Below, piece after piece: positions 13,906-23,900 of a stretch of DNA of 64,000 nucleotides. Numbering within the stretch: the stretch's first letter is position 1; each line of letters starts with the position of its first letter. The translations under genes and the position numbers were made by a program. Below the pieces are notes generated by a model. That model did no database searches, was not told where the DNA came from, and was given only the letters and a program-made list of their open reading frames with translations. Source of the stretch: Rhynochetos jubatus (taxonomy: Eukaryota > Chordata > Aves > Eurypygiformes > Rhynochetidae); the NCBI GenBank assembly GCA_027574665.1, contig CM050648.1, positions 142,166,175 through 142,230,174 on the forward strand, given 5' to 3'.

Positions 13906-15074
13906 TTGTGTAAATTTATAAAGACAACAATCCTAGTCACGATTGTCACATTGTACAGCACATACCAATACAGTTGCATACAGAACTCCACGCAAAACTA
14001 AGCGCTAACAGTAGCTTGAATCACTCTTCCTGCGATTGTCATATCTAGACTAACAGTATTACACTAACACTGAAGAAAAAATAGTTCACTATAAAACAGT
14101 GATAGAACGTTTTTATAAAATATATTCCATTCCAATAGCTTTTCTACATACTGTATACTATAAAACTCTCCCACAAAAATTAGTGTCTTTAAATATACAT
14201 ATTTAATCTGAACTGCACCAAGATTAAAAACAATTAAAAATATCAATGATTTTTTTTTTTACATTAACTTCACAGTATTTGTTTATAGTAGAAGACAAAT
14301 CCAGTGTTTAAAATGCGGCGCAGGACCGTCCCCTACAGAGACGGTAACCGCCCCACCGTGAAACAGTTTATGAAGAGACGAGCCTAAGTGTGCAATGTTT
14401 TTAGTACTTCTCTGTAGAGCCATGAACCATTTTGAAAACATGCTCCGAGCTATTGCAACTTAAAAATAAGAGACACACAGAGAGATAGCCAAAAAAAAGT
14501 CACCTTAAGAACAAAAATAAGTGCAAACAATTTTTTTTTTTTTACTTTAGAAATTCAAGCTATGAGGAGTGGGAACACAAATACCAGACTCCCAGAACAG
14601 CGTGTTCATGATGGAGTAAAGAATGAGAAAGTCTTTTTTTTCTTTTCTTTTTTTCTTTTTTAAAAAAAACCTTTTGCCCCATATTCACAGCAGTACAGAG
14701 CATGCTCATAGCATCAGTTTAATGAATTACTTCTATACTACGATCAGACACAAACTTGTTTAAACTTTTCCCTGCTCCGTATGCTAATGATGTTCTTATG
14801 GCACATACTATTTTATGATCTTCTAAAAAAACCAAAGGAAACAGTAACTGAAGACTGAAATGCAAAAAAGTGTCACAAGAATGCAAAATTAAGATTATCA
14901 GCTTCAGTAATGCTGACTCTACATTAAACTCCTTACATGTTGTTCAACATGCAAAACCCACCGTTATTGAATTTAAAGTGAAGTGTAAATTTACTAGTTT
15001 TGAAACAGATTAACAGGAATAATCCCACTTCAAAAAAAAAAATCTAATAAATACTATATCAAGTATCTTCAGGA

Positions 15075-15126
15075 GAAAAAAATAACTTAATTTTAGTAGA
15101 AAGAAAAATAACTTAATTTTAGTAGA
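15075..15126. repeat. Tandem duplication of about 25 bases in the 3' UTR
   Basis: The unit GAAAAATAACTTAATTTTAG plus TAGA occurs at 15075-15100 and again at 15103-15126. The copies differ only in the length of the A run and are separated by two bases. The close identity suggests a recent slippage duplication. Confidence 0.9.
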
Positions 15127-17132
15127 TTTTGTTCAGTGCTATTTCCAATCACAGCAAAAAGGAAATAAAAACAAAGAAGAAAAAAAAAAGATTAAGTAGA
15201 ATAAGACCACAGTACCAAAGCCACTTATGTTCAAGATACAATACTCTCCCACAACTTCCATATGTAACAGGTTCAGCAAAAATATTTTACAGTCAAGAAG
15301 TTAGACTGAAAACAAAACCCAAAACCATAAATAGAAGCAAAATTTCACATTACATGTACATTCATAGTTTAAGAGATGAATAATAAAAGGAGGATGTAAC
15401 AAGTATATCCTGATTTTCTTTAAAAGAGGAAGTACTTATTTAAAAAAAAATATTAAAAAAAAATCCCATATTATTTTTGTAGGTAGTGCTCAGTTTCTGA
15501 ACCAGAGGAGGAAGGCATTGGGAAATTTTTTCTTCATAAGTTGAAATACAGTATTTTAAGCACAACTTTTTAAAATAATCTAACTCAGTGCTTCAAATTA
15601 ATTTAAAAATAAACACTTAAGTTTCACAAAAGAACTCCAGGAGTGTCAGGAAAGCTGGTGAAGCAACGTTAACACAGCAGAATAACATTCAAAACCCTCA
15701 AATATTATTATTATATTTCAGTCCTGCGTACATGTACCTTGGACACTTTGACTGGAAGGGAATAATCTGATATTTACCAACATGCACAGACCAAAGGATG
15801 CTCTATTAAGCAAGTAACTGAGTTATTTGGAGTAAAACTGGTTATAGTTACAGGCAGCCCCAGTTTACAAACAAAATAAAATTAAAAAAAACACAACCAC
15901 ACCTAAAAACACCCCAAACACCCCTCCTGAAAAGGCGGGACATGGGAGAAGAAGTCAGGCCACGTTTTCCCTCCAGCGGTTTATCTTCACACTGCTCCTT
16001 CGAAATATCAGCAATTGCACAGAATTTGGCCCAGAGGGAATCACCTACTTCATAAAAAAATAAAACAGAATTTTCAGCTGCTGATTTGAGCAGAGCAGCA
16101 AACTCTTCGGACAAGATAGCAGGGCATCTCCTACCACAGTGGGATGAGCGACCTTCAGCTAAGACACCCCAGCAGCCTGGTACGGAGAGGGGTTATTTAG
16201 CTGCTTCAGGGGAGCAGGATCGGGCCCTGGGTGTCGATATGGGAATGAACACATTCACGTATCATATGATTTTTCACATGCCCTAGCGCGCATCCTTCAG
16301 TATTTCAGGAGTGAATACACCGCAGACAGAAAGAGTTTTTCCATCCACGTTTTATGCTCAAAAGCAGCTTTTCAGTAGGTCAGTCCGTGGGGGAGGATGG
16401 GGGGGGGAAGGGAAAATTTAAGTCAGGTCCTGAGGAAAAGCTTCTCATTCAGATTTTGGGACCGACTGCAGCACTATTCTAATGTAATAAAGAGAATAAA
16501 AAATGACTAGTACCAAAGACGCAGCCAGGAATCCTCAACCCCCTTCATAATTTGTGCCAATTTAAGGTCTCTTCTGGCTCGCTGGAGTACATCCACTTAC
16601 TCCGCGATAAGCAGACAAGTTTCTCTACGCTGAAATGTGTTTAAAGAGTAGATCATCTCTTTGGATGTTTCTATGCAACACGCAGAGAGCATTAGGGGAG
16701 CTTAACGGAATCCAAATTTTTCCCTGGAATTTGCTGATAATCTTTTCTGAAACTAAAAAAAAAACCACCCAAACAAAAAAAAAACCCCAAACCTGACCAC
16801 GAAGCGAGTACTTCCAGCATGAAAACAGATGCTAAATCACTGCAGAACTACTCAGATCATTTCACATTAATAATGCAACATGGGTGCGCAAGAGAAGACC
16901 TAAAGGACAGGGCTGGGAAGGGTGGGGGGAGACAGAGAGGTGGAAGGATTGCATTAAAAGGCCTCTGGAGTGTATACCTCTGCATCTTTTAAAGACCATA
17001 CACCTGAAGTGAGTATCACCAAAATAAAATAAAGGAAGAGGGAGAAAAAAATGACAAAATTCAGATGCTGCCTTTTCTTCCTGTTTTAAAAGGGATGGGG
17101 GTTTAAAGAAAAAAAAAAAAAAATCACGCATC

Positions 17133-18563
17133 TCAAACAACCAAGGACTTCACAAGGCCACAATGAAATTTGCGGATGTGTCTGTACAAATCCCCAGACT
17201 GCGTGAACCGTCTCTCGCACCACTTGCACCCGTGGGGTTTCTCCCTGGTGTGAACCACCGCGTGGCGGCTGAGGTTGTGGGAATACTGGAAGCTCTTTCC
17301 GCACTGGCCGCAGGTGTAGGGCTTCTCCCCCGAGTGAGTCCTCTCGTGCCTCTTTAACGTGTACATGCAAGAAAAAGTCTTTCCGCAGAGGGTACAAGTG
17401 GGGACGGACCCGTCGGGGGACAGGCGGGTCCGGGAGCCGTCCTTGTCGCGGAAGTGAGAGCTCAGGTGCAGCTGAAGGATGTGGGGGCTCGGGAACACCT
17501 TGCTACAGAGGGGGCAAATGCAGATATGCCCGGGAGGCACGAGGACGCCCGAGGAGGAGATGTCCGACGAATCCATGTCGTCCTCGCTCTCGTCTCGCTC
17601 TTGATCTACGTCCTCCTCTCGGGCATGAGAGCTGCCATTCCCCGCGAACATGTGTCCTAACCCTGTCACTAGGCTTTTGGCTGAATTCCCAAAATGCTGA
17701 CTCTCCGGACTCCTGGCTTCGCCGTCCTCCTGATCTGACAGCAAGTCTTGTTCATCTTTAACAAGTGGCTCGGTACCCTGCTGCTGGCTGTCGGAAGCCA
17801 GCTGTCCAAAGACATAGGAGGGGTGTAAGGAATCTCTCCCCGGCACGGGCTTGAAAGACAAATCCAGCGCGCAGTCCACATCACTCGAAGCCAGGGGATG
17901 GTTAACAGACCTTTGGGACAAAGGTCCTGTGGAACTATTGACATTAGCCTTTGTTTTTCCAGCTGCTGCGGCGCACGGTTCTGCCTCCGTCGGCACAGAG
18001 CTGACACTTATATGATCAGAGGACCAGGCGGGGTGACTGCTGACCTTTTCTTTGCCTGCTGCTCTCTCGTATTCTGCAACGCTGAATTTTTGTTTGTTTC
18101 CTGGGTCAAACTCGTGGACCAGGGGCACTCCGGCGTCTAGAAAATGCTCCGCTTTCTCCAAACCAGCCGCCTCATCATTAATCTTCTCTTCCGAACATAA
18201 TTCTTTATCTTTCAACTTGCCCTTGCAGACTTTCACAATGTCATACATGTGAAGGTAGCTAGCCGCAGCCAGCACATCTTCGACCGGGAGACTGTTGAAT
18301 TCCAGCTTTCCCTCGTACATGAATTCGAGCAGCAGGCTGAAGGCAGGGGCTGTGACAATGTCACTGTTCAGATGCACAATATCCCTTTTGTCTAACTGGT
18401 CCCTGTAGAAAAGATGGAAGTACATACTGCAAGAGGCAAGAACGGCTCTGTGAGCTCTGAATTGAGCTTCTCCAACTAAAACAGTACAGTCACACAGGAA
18501 GCCCTGGTGACGCTGCTGACTCAGACACTGCAGCAACTGGCGGCTATGGTCTGGAAACTCCAT
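17133..18563 (-). CDS. ZBTB42: ZBTB42, BTB and C2H2 zinc-finger transcriptional repressor
   Basis: A single uninterrupted coding exon of 476 codons. Residues about 14-116 form a BTB/POZ domain ([35 protein letters not shown]) used for dimerisation and co-repressor binding. An acidic, serine-rich linker follows, with a DLS-type motif at 232-236 (ALDLS, CtBP-like) and a sumoylation-type VKDE at 268-271. Four C2H2 fingers lie at C350/C353/H366/H370, C390/C393/H406/H410, C418/C421/H434/H438 and C446/C449/H462/H467; the last has a four-residue His spacing. The C-terminus CGLVKSLVV and the [11 protein letters not shown] segment before finger 2 match ZBTB42 and not ZBTB18, which continues for about 40 residues more. 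Human ZBTB42 is 422 residues from memory; the excess is in the linker. The product is expected to be nuclear and to bind DNA. In humans the gene is linked to lethal congenital contracture syndrome 6. The start has a strong context (A at -3, G at +4) and lies 14 bases inside an exon with a good acceptor. Confidence 0.95.
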   Translation of the reverse strand: MEFPDHSRQLLQCLSQQRHQGFLCDCTVLVGEAQFRAHRAVLASCSMYFHLFYRDQLDKRDIVHLNSDIVTAPAFSLLLEFMYEGKLEFNSLPVEDVLAAASYLHMYDIVKVCKGKLKDKELCSEEKINDEAAGLEKAEHFLDAGVPLVHEFDPGNKQKFSVAEYERAAGKEKVSSHPAWSSDHISVSSVPTEAEPCAAAAGKTKANVNSSTGPLSQRSVNHPLASSDVDCALDLSFKPVPGRDSLHPSYVFGQLASDSQQQGTEPLVKDEQDLLSDQEDGEARSPESQHFGNSAKSLVTGLGHMFAGNGSSHAREEDVDQERDESEDDMDSSDISSSGVLVPPGHICICPLCSKVFPSPHILQLHLSSHFRDKDGSRTRLSPDGSVPTCTLCGKTFSCMYTLKRHERTHSGEKPYTCGQCGKSFQYSHNLSRHAVVHTREKPHGCKWCERRFTQSGDLYRHIRKFHCGLVKSLVV

Positions 18564-18574
18564 TCTTCCTTCAT
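18521..18574 (-). other. Out-of-frame upstream ORF overlapping the ZBTB42 start
   Basis: The first ATG of this exon (18574-18572) lies 11 bases before the ZBTB42 ATG in another frame. It opens 17 codons, running through the main start to TGA at 18521-18523. Its context is weaker (G at -3, A at +4). Ribosomes starting here would miss the main ATG, so it could lower ZBTB42 output. A role is inferred only. Confidence 0.6.
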
Positions 18575-18602
18575 AACCTGTTCAAAACAGGAAAAACTTG
18601 AA
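18571..18602. repeat. Duplicated splice-acceptor region, copy 1
   Basis: This segment, which holds the used acceptor, is repeated about 210 bases away at 18781-18812. The shared core is ACCTG, TC, AAACAGGAAAAACTTGA with about three mismatches in 28 bases. Similarity is weaker beyond the core. Confidence 0.75.
18578..18579 (-). other. ZBTB42: Splice acceptor of the ZBTB42 coding exon
   Basis: On the minus strand, a pyrimidine-rich stretch ends in TTTTGAACAG immediately before the exon start at 18577. The exon then opens with GTTATGAAGGAAGA and the ATG of ZBTB42. This supports a spliced transcript whose first exon lies in the CpG island. Confidence 0.75.
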
Positions 18603-19281
18603 TGCTACTGTAAACTAAAGCCTCCTAGCAGCTGTAACAAACAGATCGGCTTTTTGGTAACACAAGCCAAAGAAAGAGCCTTGGAGATAACGTTTACTGT
18701 TAATTGTCTGTAATAGTTTGAAAGGGGGAGGGGGGGAGGGAGAGAAAAAAAAAAACCCAACACAACATGCTTCTCATCCTTTCGCACCTGCTCCAAACAG
18801 GAAAAACTTGATTGTAAGTAAACAAAAACTAGTAAAGCAGCAGCCCCTCCAACCTTTGTTTCTCCCACTAATCACTTTAATAAAATTAAGAGGAGGAGAG
18901 CACACACACACGAAAAAAAAGAGCAAGCACAAACTCCCAGGCTGTCTTCCCAGCAACGCTAACTCGGGGCATCTTTTAATAAAGCGCACACACACGCACG
19001 TTTAAACTTTATCCTCAGTCGCTGTGCACCGCATCGCGACACAACAGTCGCGGCTGGCCTGGGGCTGGGGACGCGGCGTTTTTCTGCAGGGCCAGGGATG
19101 GGGCCGCGGACACGCACACACACACGGAGCGGGGCGGGGAGAAGCGGCCCCGCATGCGGAAAGGGAATAAAGGGAAAAAGTTTCCCTTGAAGTTATTAAA
19201 AGCCAAGGAGGGAGGTAAGGGGCGTAAGGCCAGCGGGAGGGCAGGGCTGAGGCCGGCTACCTGCCGCGGCCGGGCGCTTAC
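18580..19281 (-). other. ZBTB42: ZBTB42 intron 1
   Basis: This interval of about 0.7 kb lies between the coding-exon acceptor and the GTAAGC donor at 19281-19276 (minus strand). It holds the second acceptor-like copy, an A run with G-rich flank near 18721-18757, and short CA runs near 18900-18910, 18986-18998 and 19108-19124. Confidence 0.6.
18781..18812. repeat. Duplicated splice-acceptor region, copy 2 (possible alternative acceptor)
   Basis: This is the second copy of the motif at 18571-18602. Read on the minus strand it also gives a T-rich tract ending in TTTGGAGCAG, so it could serve as an upstream alternative acceptor at 18788-18789. Using it would lengthen the 5' end of the coding exon by 210 bases. 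Confidence 0.6.
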
Positions 19282-19578
19282 CTTCCCCGCGGGGCGCGGC
19301 GGAGCCGGCCGCGGGCGCGGAGCCGGGCGGGCAGGAGGGAGCGCGGGTGCGTGCGCGAGTGCGAGCGAGGCGCGGCGGGAGGGAGGGAGGGAAGGAGGGA
19401 GGGAGGGAGAGGCAGGCGGGAGGGAGGGAGGGAAGGAGGAGTGCTCGGTTTGCTAATTACACCGCAAGCTGGAGAGTCAGCTGCTCTGACTTCACTGCGA
19501 TGGAAATGCTACCTCCAGCTGTGCGCCTTTTAATGCCATATGTTACTCCAAATCTCGCTACCAGCCAACCACAGCTTG
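19282..19578 (-). other. ZBTB42: Inferred non-coding first exon of ZBTB42
   Basis: The lower boundary is a good donor on the minus strand (AAG then GTAAGC). The upper boundary is a predicted start about 30 bases below the TATA box at 19605-19611. No frame in it joins the ZBTB42 frame from an ATG. It contains a short ORF of 15 codons (19539-19492) and a G/A-rich run at 19376-19440, which is C/T-rich in the transcript. A second strong donor (CCG then GTAAGT) at 19923-19918 suggests an alternative first exon starting further up. Confidence 0.55.
19376..19440. repeat. (GGGA)n low-complexity tract
   Basis: Repeated GGGA and GGAA units with small interruptions. In a ZBTB42 transcript this becomes a CCCT-rich pyrimidine tract in the 5' UTR. 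Confidence 0.9.
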
Positions 19579-19604
19579 CTGCCTTTTAAAGTTCCAGCAG
19601 CCCC

Positions 19605-19611
19605 ATTTATA
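19605..19611 (-). promoter_or_regulatory. ZBTB42: TATA box of the ZBTB42 promoter
   Basis: The plus strand reads ATTTATA, giving TATAAAT on the minus strand inside GGGCTATAAATGGGGC. It lies about 30 bases above the proposed transcription start and about 325 bases above a matching donor. The wider CTATAAATGG is one base off a CArG box, the SRF site. A second A/T core, CTTTAAAAG, lies at 19582-19590. Confidence 0.55.
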
Positions 19612-19649
19612 GCCCGCGATTAAATCCCACAAACTTGCCCCGAGCCCAG

Positions 19650-19667
19650 CCCCCCCCCCCCCCCCCC
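19650..19667. repeat. C18 homopolymer
   Basis: Eighteen consecutive C on the plus strand, within the ZBTB42 CpG island. Such runs are prone to slippage and sequencing length error. Confidence 0.95.
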
Positions 19668-20050
19668 AATTCCCTTCCCCCCACCTCCCGCCGCAAAGTT
19701 GTTCCCCCGCAGCCCGTCGCGGTGACCTTCGCCGGCGCCCGGCTCCGCGCAGCGCGGAGGGGGAGGGGGGGGTTCCGAAAACAGGCTCTGAAAAGAGGGT
19801 CCGCTGTGCCCCCCCCTCCCCCCCCGCCTTTTGCAGCCGCGCTCCCCAAGTTTACAGGGAGGACTTTCCCTTGTGCGGGGGGGGTGGGTTTCGCCCTCCC
19901 GGCCGGCTCACCGCGGTACTTACCGGCGTGCAGCGGCAGGGCTCGGCGTCCGCATGTGCGCAGCGTTCCGCGGGTGCGGCGCGGGGCCGGCGGTGTTGTG
20001 AGCAGGTTGTTAGCCGGCCGCTCTCGCGATACTTTCCCTCCGAGCCGCGG

Positions 20051-20092
20051 GTGCGTGTGTGTGTGTGCGTGTGTGTGTGCGCGCGTGTGTGT
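20051..20092. repeat. (GT)n microsatellite with GC interruptions
   Basis: Alternating G/T with G-C steps over 42 bases. Alternating purine-pyrimidine DNA of this type can adopt Z-form. It lies upstream of the ZBTB42 TATA box. Confidence 0.95.
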
Positions 20093-20170
20093 CCCCGTCT
20101 GGTGCACACAATAGCCCCCGCCGCCCCGGCCAGCCCCGCCGGCGGCGGCCGGTGCGCGCTGCCGGCTGAG

Positions 20171-20229
20171 CCCTCCCCCTCTCTCCTCCTCCTCCTTCCT
20201 CCTCCTCCTCCTCCTCCTCTCCCCCTCCC
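20171..20229. repeat. (CTC/CCT)n polypyrimidine tract
   Basis: An almost pure C/T run of about 59 bases, mostly CTC and TCC units, in the CpG island. Mirror-like polypyrimidine tracts can form triplex DNA. Confidence 0.9.
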
Positions 20230-20900
20230 GGCCGCTGCATTGGCAGTGCCGCCGTCCCGCTCCCAACTCCGCTGCGCCGCCGCGCAGAGGGCGCGCCCGC
20301 CCGCCCGCTGCAGCCCGACGTGCCGCGGAGGGCTGCCCGGCGGGGAGCTTCCTCCGCGCCCGCGGAGGGCCCGGTGGGGGCGGAGGAGGGATGAAGCGCG
20401 GCCGCGGGAGTTGCGTGGTGCCTGCCCCGCGGCGGGGATGGAGCGAAAGGTGACGCGCTCCCCCGGATTTATCTTTAGTTACGCGTCAGCTGATAAATAC
20501 CAGATGCCTACGGATTTTTCAAGATGACCTTTTCGATAGTTGATTTGAATTTTAAATTTTAATTAGCTGTAATCCCATCAAAAGTGAGCGCCTTCAGGGG
20601 GAGGGAGCGTGGAAGCGCGGAGCCGCGGTTCCCACCGCGGTGCCCGGGGTCAGACCCGGCCGCCGCCGAACTCCGCCGCCGAACTGGGGCTGCCGGAGCC
20701 CCCGGAGCCTCCCTCGCCCCGGTGGCAGCCGGAGGGACGATCGCTGCCGTGGGTCGTCCCGGGAACCCCCGGGCTGGTGGGGAGGCACCGGGGGGGGCCG
20801 CGGGCGCGCAGCTTTGCGCTGGGGCTCCGCGTCCAGGGTGATGCTCGCGGGTTGGCTGCCCTTGAACAGCAAAAAGGGGTGAGTTTGAGCGTGGTGTTGG

Positions 20901-23900
20901 GTTTGGGGGACCGGAGCACTGGGGGCACTTCAGAGCTCCCCTGCCAACACCCAGCGTGGTACCAGTGGGAATCTCTCGCCTGTGCGTTAACCTCCAACAC
21001 GTAAAGCAGGGCAACTCCTTCCTCTCTCTGTCCCAAGGTTGCCTTGTCTGGATCAGTGTCCACAGGATAGCAGCTTTTCTTTTTAATGTATGTCTTCTCC
21101 GGTGCATTATCACCCTAAAACATTGCTTTTATTGATTGGTATATTTGTTACTTATTTAACCCAGTTCTTTGGTATTTTATCTTCACCACTCTGTCACGGA
21201 AGCCAGGGTCTACGTTGCCAACACCACTTTCCCTCACGGACCTCAACTATTTAACTCCATTGGCAGCGAATGCCAGGGTATTTGGGAGGTTTTTCAGCAT
21301 TAATGACTGCATCGTCACAAAACTCTTCTCAGGTATCTGGTAATACCGCCATCCATAGCATTCAAATTGGGAAACTCCAGCCTAGAATGTGGAGGTGCCC
21401 AGCTCTAGCGAATGAGTTAAAGGTCTTGGGGTTAAATCTGTCACAGCTCAGCAAAGCTGAGAGCTTTATCTGTTTGTCCACGACCAGAGAACGGGAGCTC
21501 TCTGTCCTTTTAAAGACAGTATTATCCCACAGTCGCAGGCTGATAATACAGGCTCTACCAAAAGTGAAGCAGTTTCTCCCCCAGAGTTCAAGAGCAGTTT
21601 CCATGAAGTTACTCTGGGGATGTGCCACGTCTCGCTGTCTTTGTACACTGGAAATGCTGGGCAGTGTCTTGTATTTATGTGAATTATGCTGCTTGGCAGA
21701 AATCCCTTATTTGGGGTAATTCATTGTGCGTTTTTCCCCTCTCCCCTTTAGTAATAAGGGGAGAAAAAATAAGGTAAAAAAAGAACCAAGGTTTTAATTC
21801 CTGTTTGGGTTCTGTAAGCTAGGGATAATTGCCTACAATCTAACAGTGTCTTATTTTTAGTAAACCAGTTACAATTTCACAGTAAGTCTGCGGTCATTAC
21901 CAAATTTGAAATGTCAGAAAATGCAACAGCATTCCCATTTTCCCTAGGTATCCTTTTTTGCGCCCTGTTGACTCGCTTTTTCAGGGCTCAGAAATACTAC
22001 ACTCACCTTCACACCAAGGGAACGATAGCTACAATGCAGGTGTTGTACGGATTTAACTACGGTTGTATAAAATACTGGTAGTACAACTTTCTAATGTAAA
22101 CAAGCCCAAAGTGATTACTGGAGGCAAGGCAACAGGAAGAACTGCCCCATAAGCTTTATTCCGAGGGCTCCTGCGTTCCTGGAGGCCCTCGTGAAAGCAC
22201 AACATGGTAAGCAAACCGTTCGCCTGGTTCCATCGCTCTGGCCCTTTGCAGGCTGAAGGCTCCGTGGCCACAAATCCGAGAAGAGGCTCCGTTTTCAGTC
22301 CTTTCCCAAGGGAACGGAGCCAGGCAGCAGCTGCTCGGCCGACAGGAAACTCTCCAACCGGCATCCATGCTCGGGGGAGATCGCGACCATCGCGCCGCCA
22401 AACATGAGAACGGCTGAACGTGAACAGGGACTGATGGAAGACCTTGGGAGCCATCATGGCAGGCATCCTTGGGCGGCCACGTGCATTCCTGGGTCCAGCT
22501 GAAAGGCTCCCGGGTGCCAGCAAGCCCTTTGCCGCTTACAGAGCGTTCTAGAGTTGAGCAGAAAGCCCAGGTTTAGGGCAGAGAGAGTGAAAGCCAGTGG
22601 TGCTGGCAGGGCTCTCATTTGTTGAGCAAGACTAGCCCCGCTCCTGGTTGTTTCTGCTGCCTGGACACCAGCCAAAGCCCACAGAAATTAGTAGAAAAAC
22701 CATCTGGATCAGGTCCATAAAGCCCGAGGACTCGCTTCCATCCTTACGCCTTTGATCCAACAAGAGTATATATTTACTGAGTGGGGCTGCTCTAGCCCTC
22801 TTTGTTGGCCAAATGCAGAAGTGGTAGCAACAGGTTTTTCATGCAATTTAATTGTTTTCTCTCTCACCGCGTTGGGCAGGAGCCTCCTTGTGTTTGTTTC
22901 TACATGATTTCAGTGCTTTTATGTTTGGGTTTGGGTTGTGGGTTTTGGTGGGGATTTTTTTGTAGGGCATCTTCTTTGTGGTAGTCCAGTTGCATTTCAG
23001 AGAGAGTCAGGCCCTGAGATTGTTTGATACTTGCAGGGATTAAAGATATTTTCAGTGCATTGGTCATAGCGAGGTTTATTTGCAGTTCTTCCAAACTTTT
23101 CCAAAGGCAGCGGTGGGCATGAGAAAGAGGGAATGAAACATTCAGTCTGAAACAGGAAGGAATTTAACCCCAAAGGATGCTGAGCCTTGTGGTGTTAAGA
23201 GAAGGAGCTCCCATTCGTGTCCACGGATCTTCCCCAATTTGCAACCTACTCCAGCACTTACCCTGCAGTCGAATACAAGGTCAGCATTCGGGGGGGTTGC
23301 TCCATTTGCAGTCAAATCATAAAAGTGGGCATGACCTTCCTAAAGATCTTTTCAAGCACATCATCTAAGAGCCAAGGAAGCATTAACTTGCACTGTTGCC
23401 ATTCCAGACATTAATCAGAGCATATATTGCAGATGGTCTCCTGAGCAGTGTGCTTATGTGAGTCGTATTTGTTTTATGGCTGTCCTGCTGATTTCTCCCT
23501 GATAATGAGACCCTGTGTGTGCACTGGAGTTTTTGTGAGTATATTTTGTAGCGGCTTGGGGCTTACATCTCCACTGTCAAATCAGCCTACCAAATGGATA
23601 GGCTCATAGCACTAAGCTGCATATATAAATTACATATTAACTCATTGTATTTGCTGTAACACGGCTATCAGTGAGGATACACCGATCTAGCGACACGCAT
23701 TAGGAGCACAAAGGACTCTGCAGAGGTACCGCTGGCACAGGTCACGTTTGACTCCGCAGCAAGAGCTTGCCACATCCCTGTCCGAACCAGCCAGGCATTT
23801 AATATCACACCTGTACGGCAGCTCCATTGTCAGCAGCTGGGAGACAGCTTCCTCTCAGTTATTCATCTTCCACAGTTTCACTCAGCTTCTGGTTGTTTTT

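Larger units (their letters stand above)
13880..17132 (-). other. ZBTB42: Inferred 3' UTR of ZBTB42
   Basis: This AT-rich stretch runs without an obvious splice site or coding frame from the ZBTB42 stop codon to the AATAAA signal at 13900-13905. It contains many A and T homopolymer runs and a tandem duplication of about 25 bases at 15075-15126. Long, uridine-rich 3' UTRs are common in BTB zinc-finger genes and often carry microRNA and RNA-binding protein sites. I have not assigned specific sites. An earlier poly(A) site that uses a variant signal could shorten it. Confidence 0.6.
19000..20900. promoter_or_regulatory. ZBTB42: CpG island over the ZBTB42 5' end
   Basis: Dense CpG, high GC and many GC-box-like runs mark a vertebrate promoter island. 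The flanking DNA is AT-rich. The island carries two minus-strand donors (19281 and 19923), so it probably hosts at least two first exons. A plus-strand donor-like GTGAGT at 20880-20885 leaves room for a divergent non-coding transcript, which is unproven. Long open frames here on both strands are products of high GC content. Confidence 0.85.

Noticed and set aside
17133-18563. Identification as ZBTB18
   Set aside because: The protein ends CGLVKSLVV right after finger 4 and has RLSPDG before finger 2, both ZBTB42 features. The neighbour is AKT1, not the AKT3 side.
19607-20527. Open frames of about 160-219 codons on both strands in the ZBTB42 CpG island
   Set aside because: Same cause: GC-rich, repeat-laden sequence (GT run, CTC run, poly-C), with no recognisable protein.
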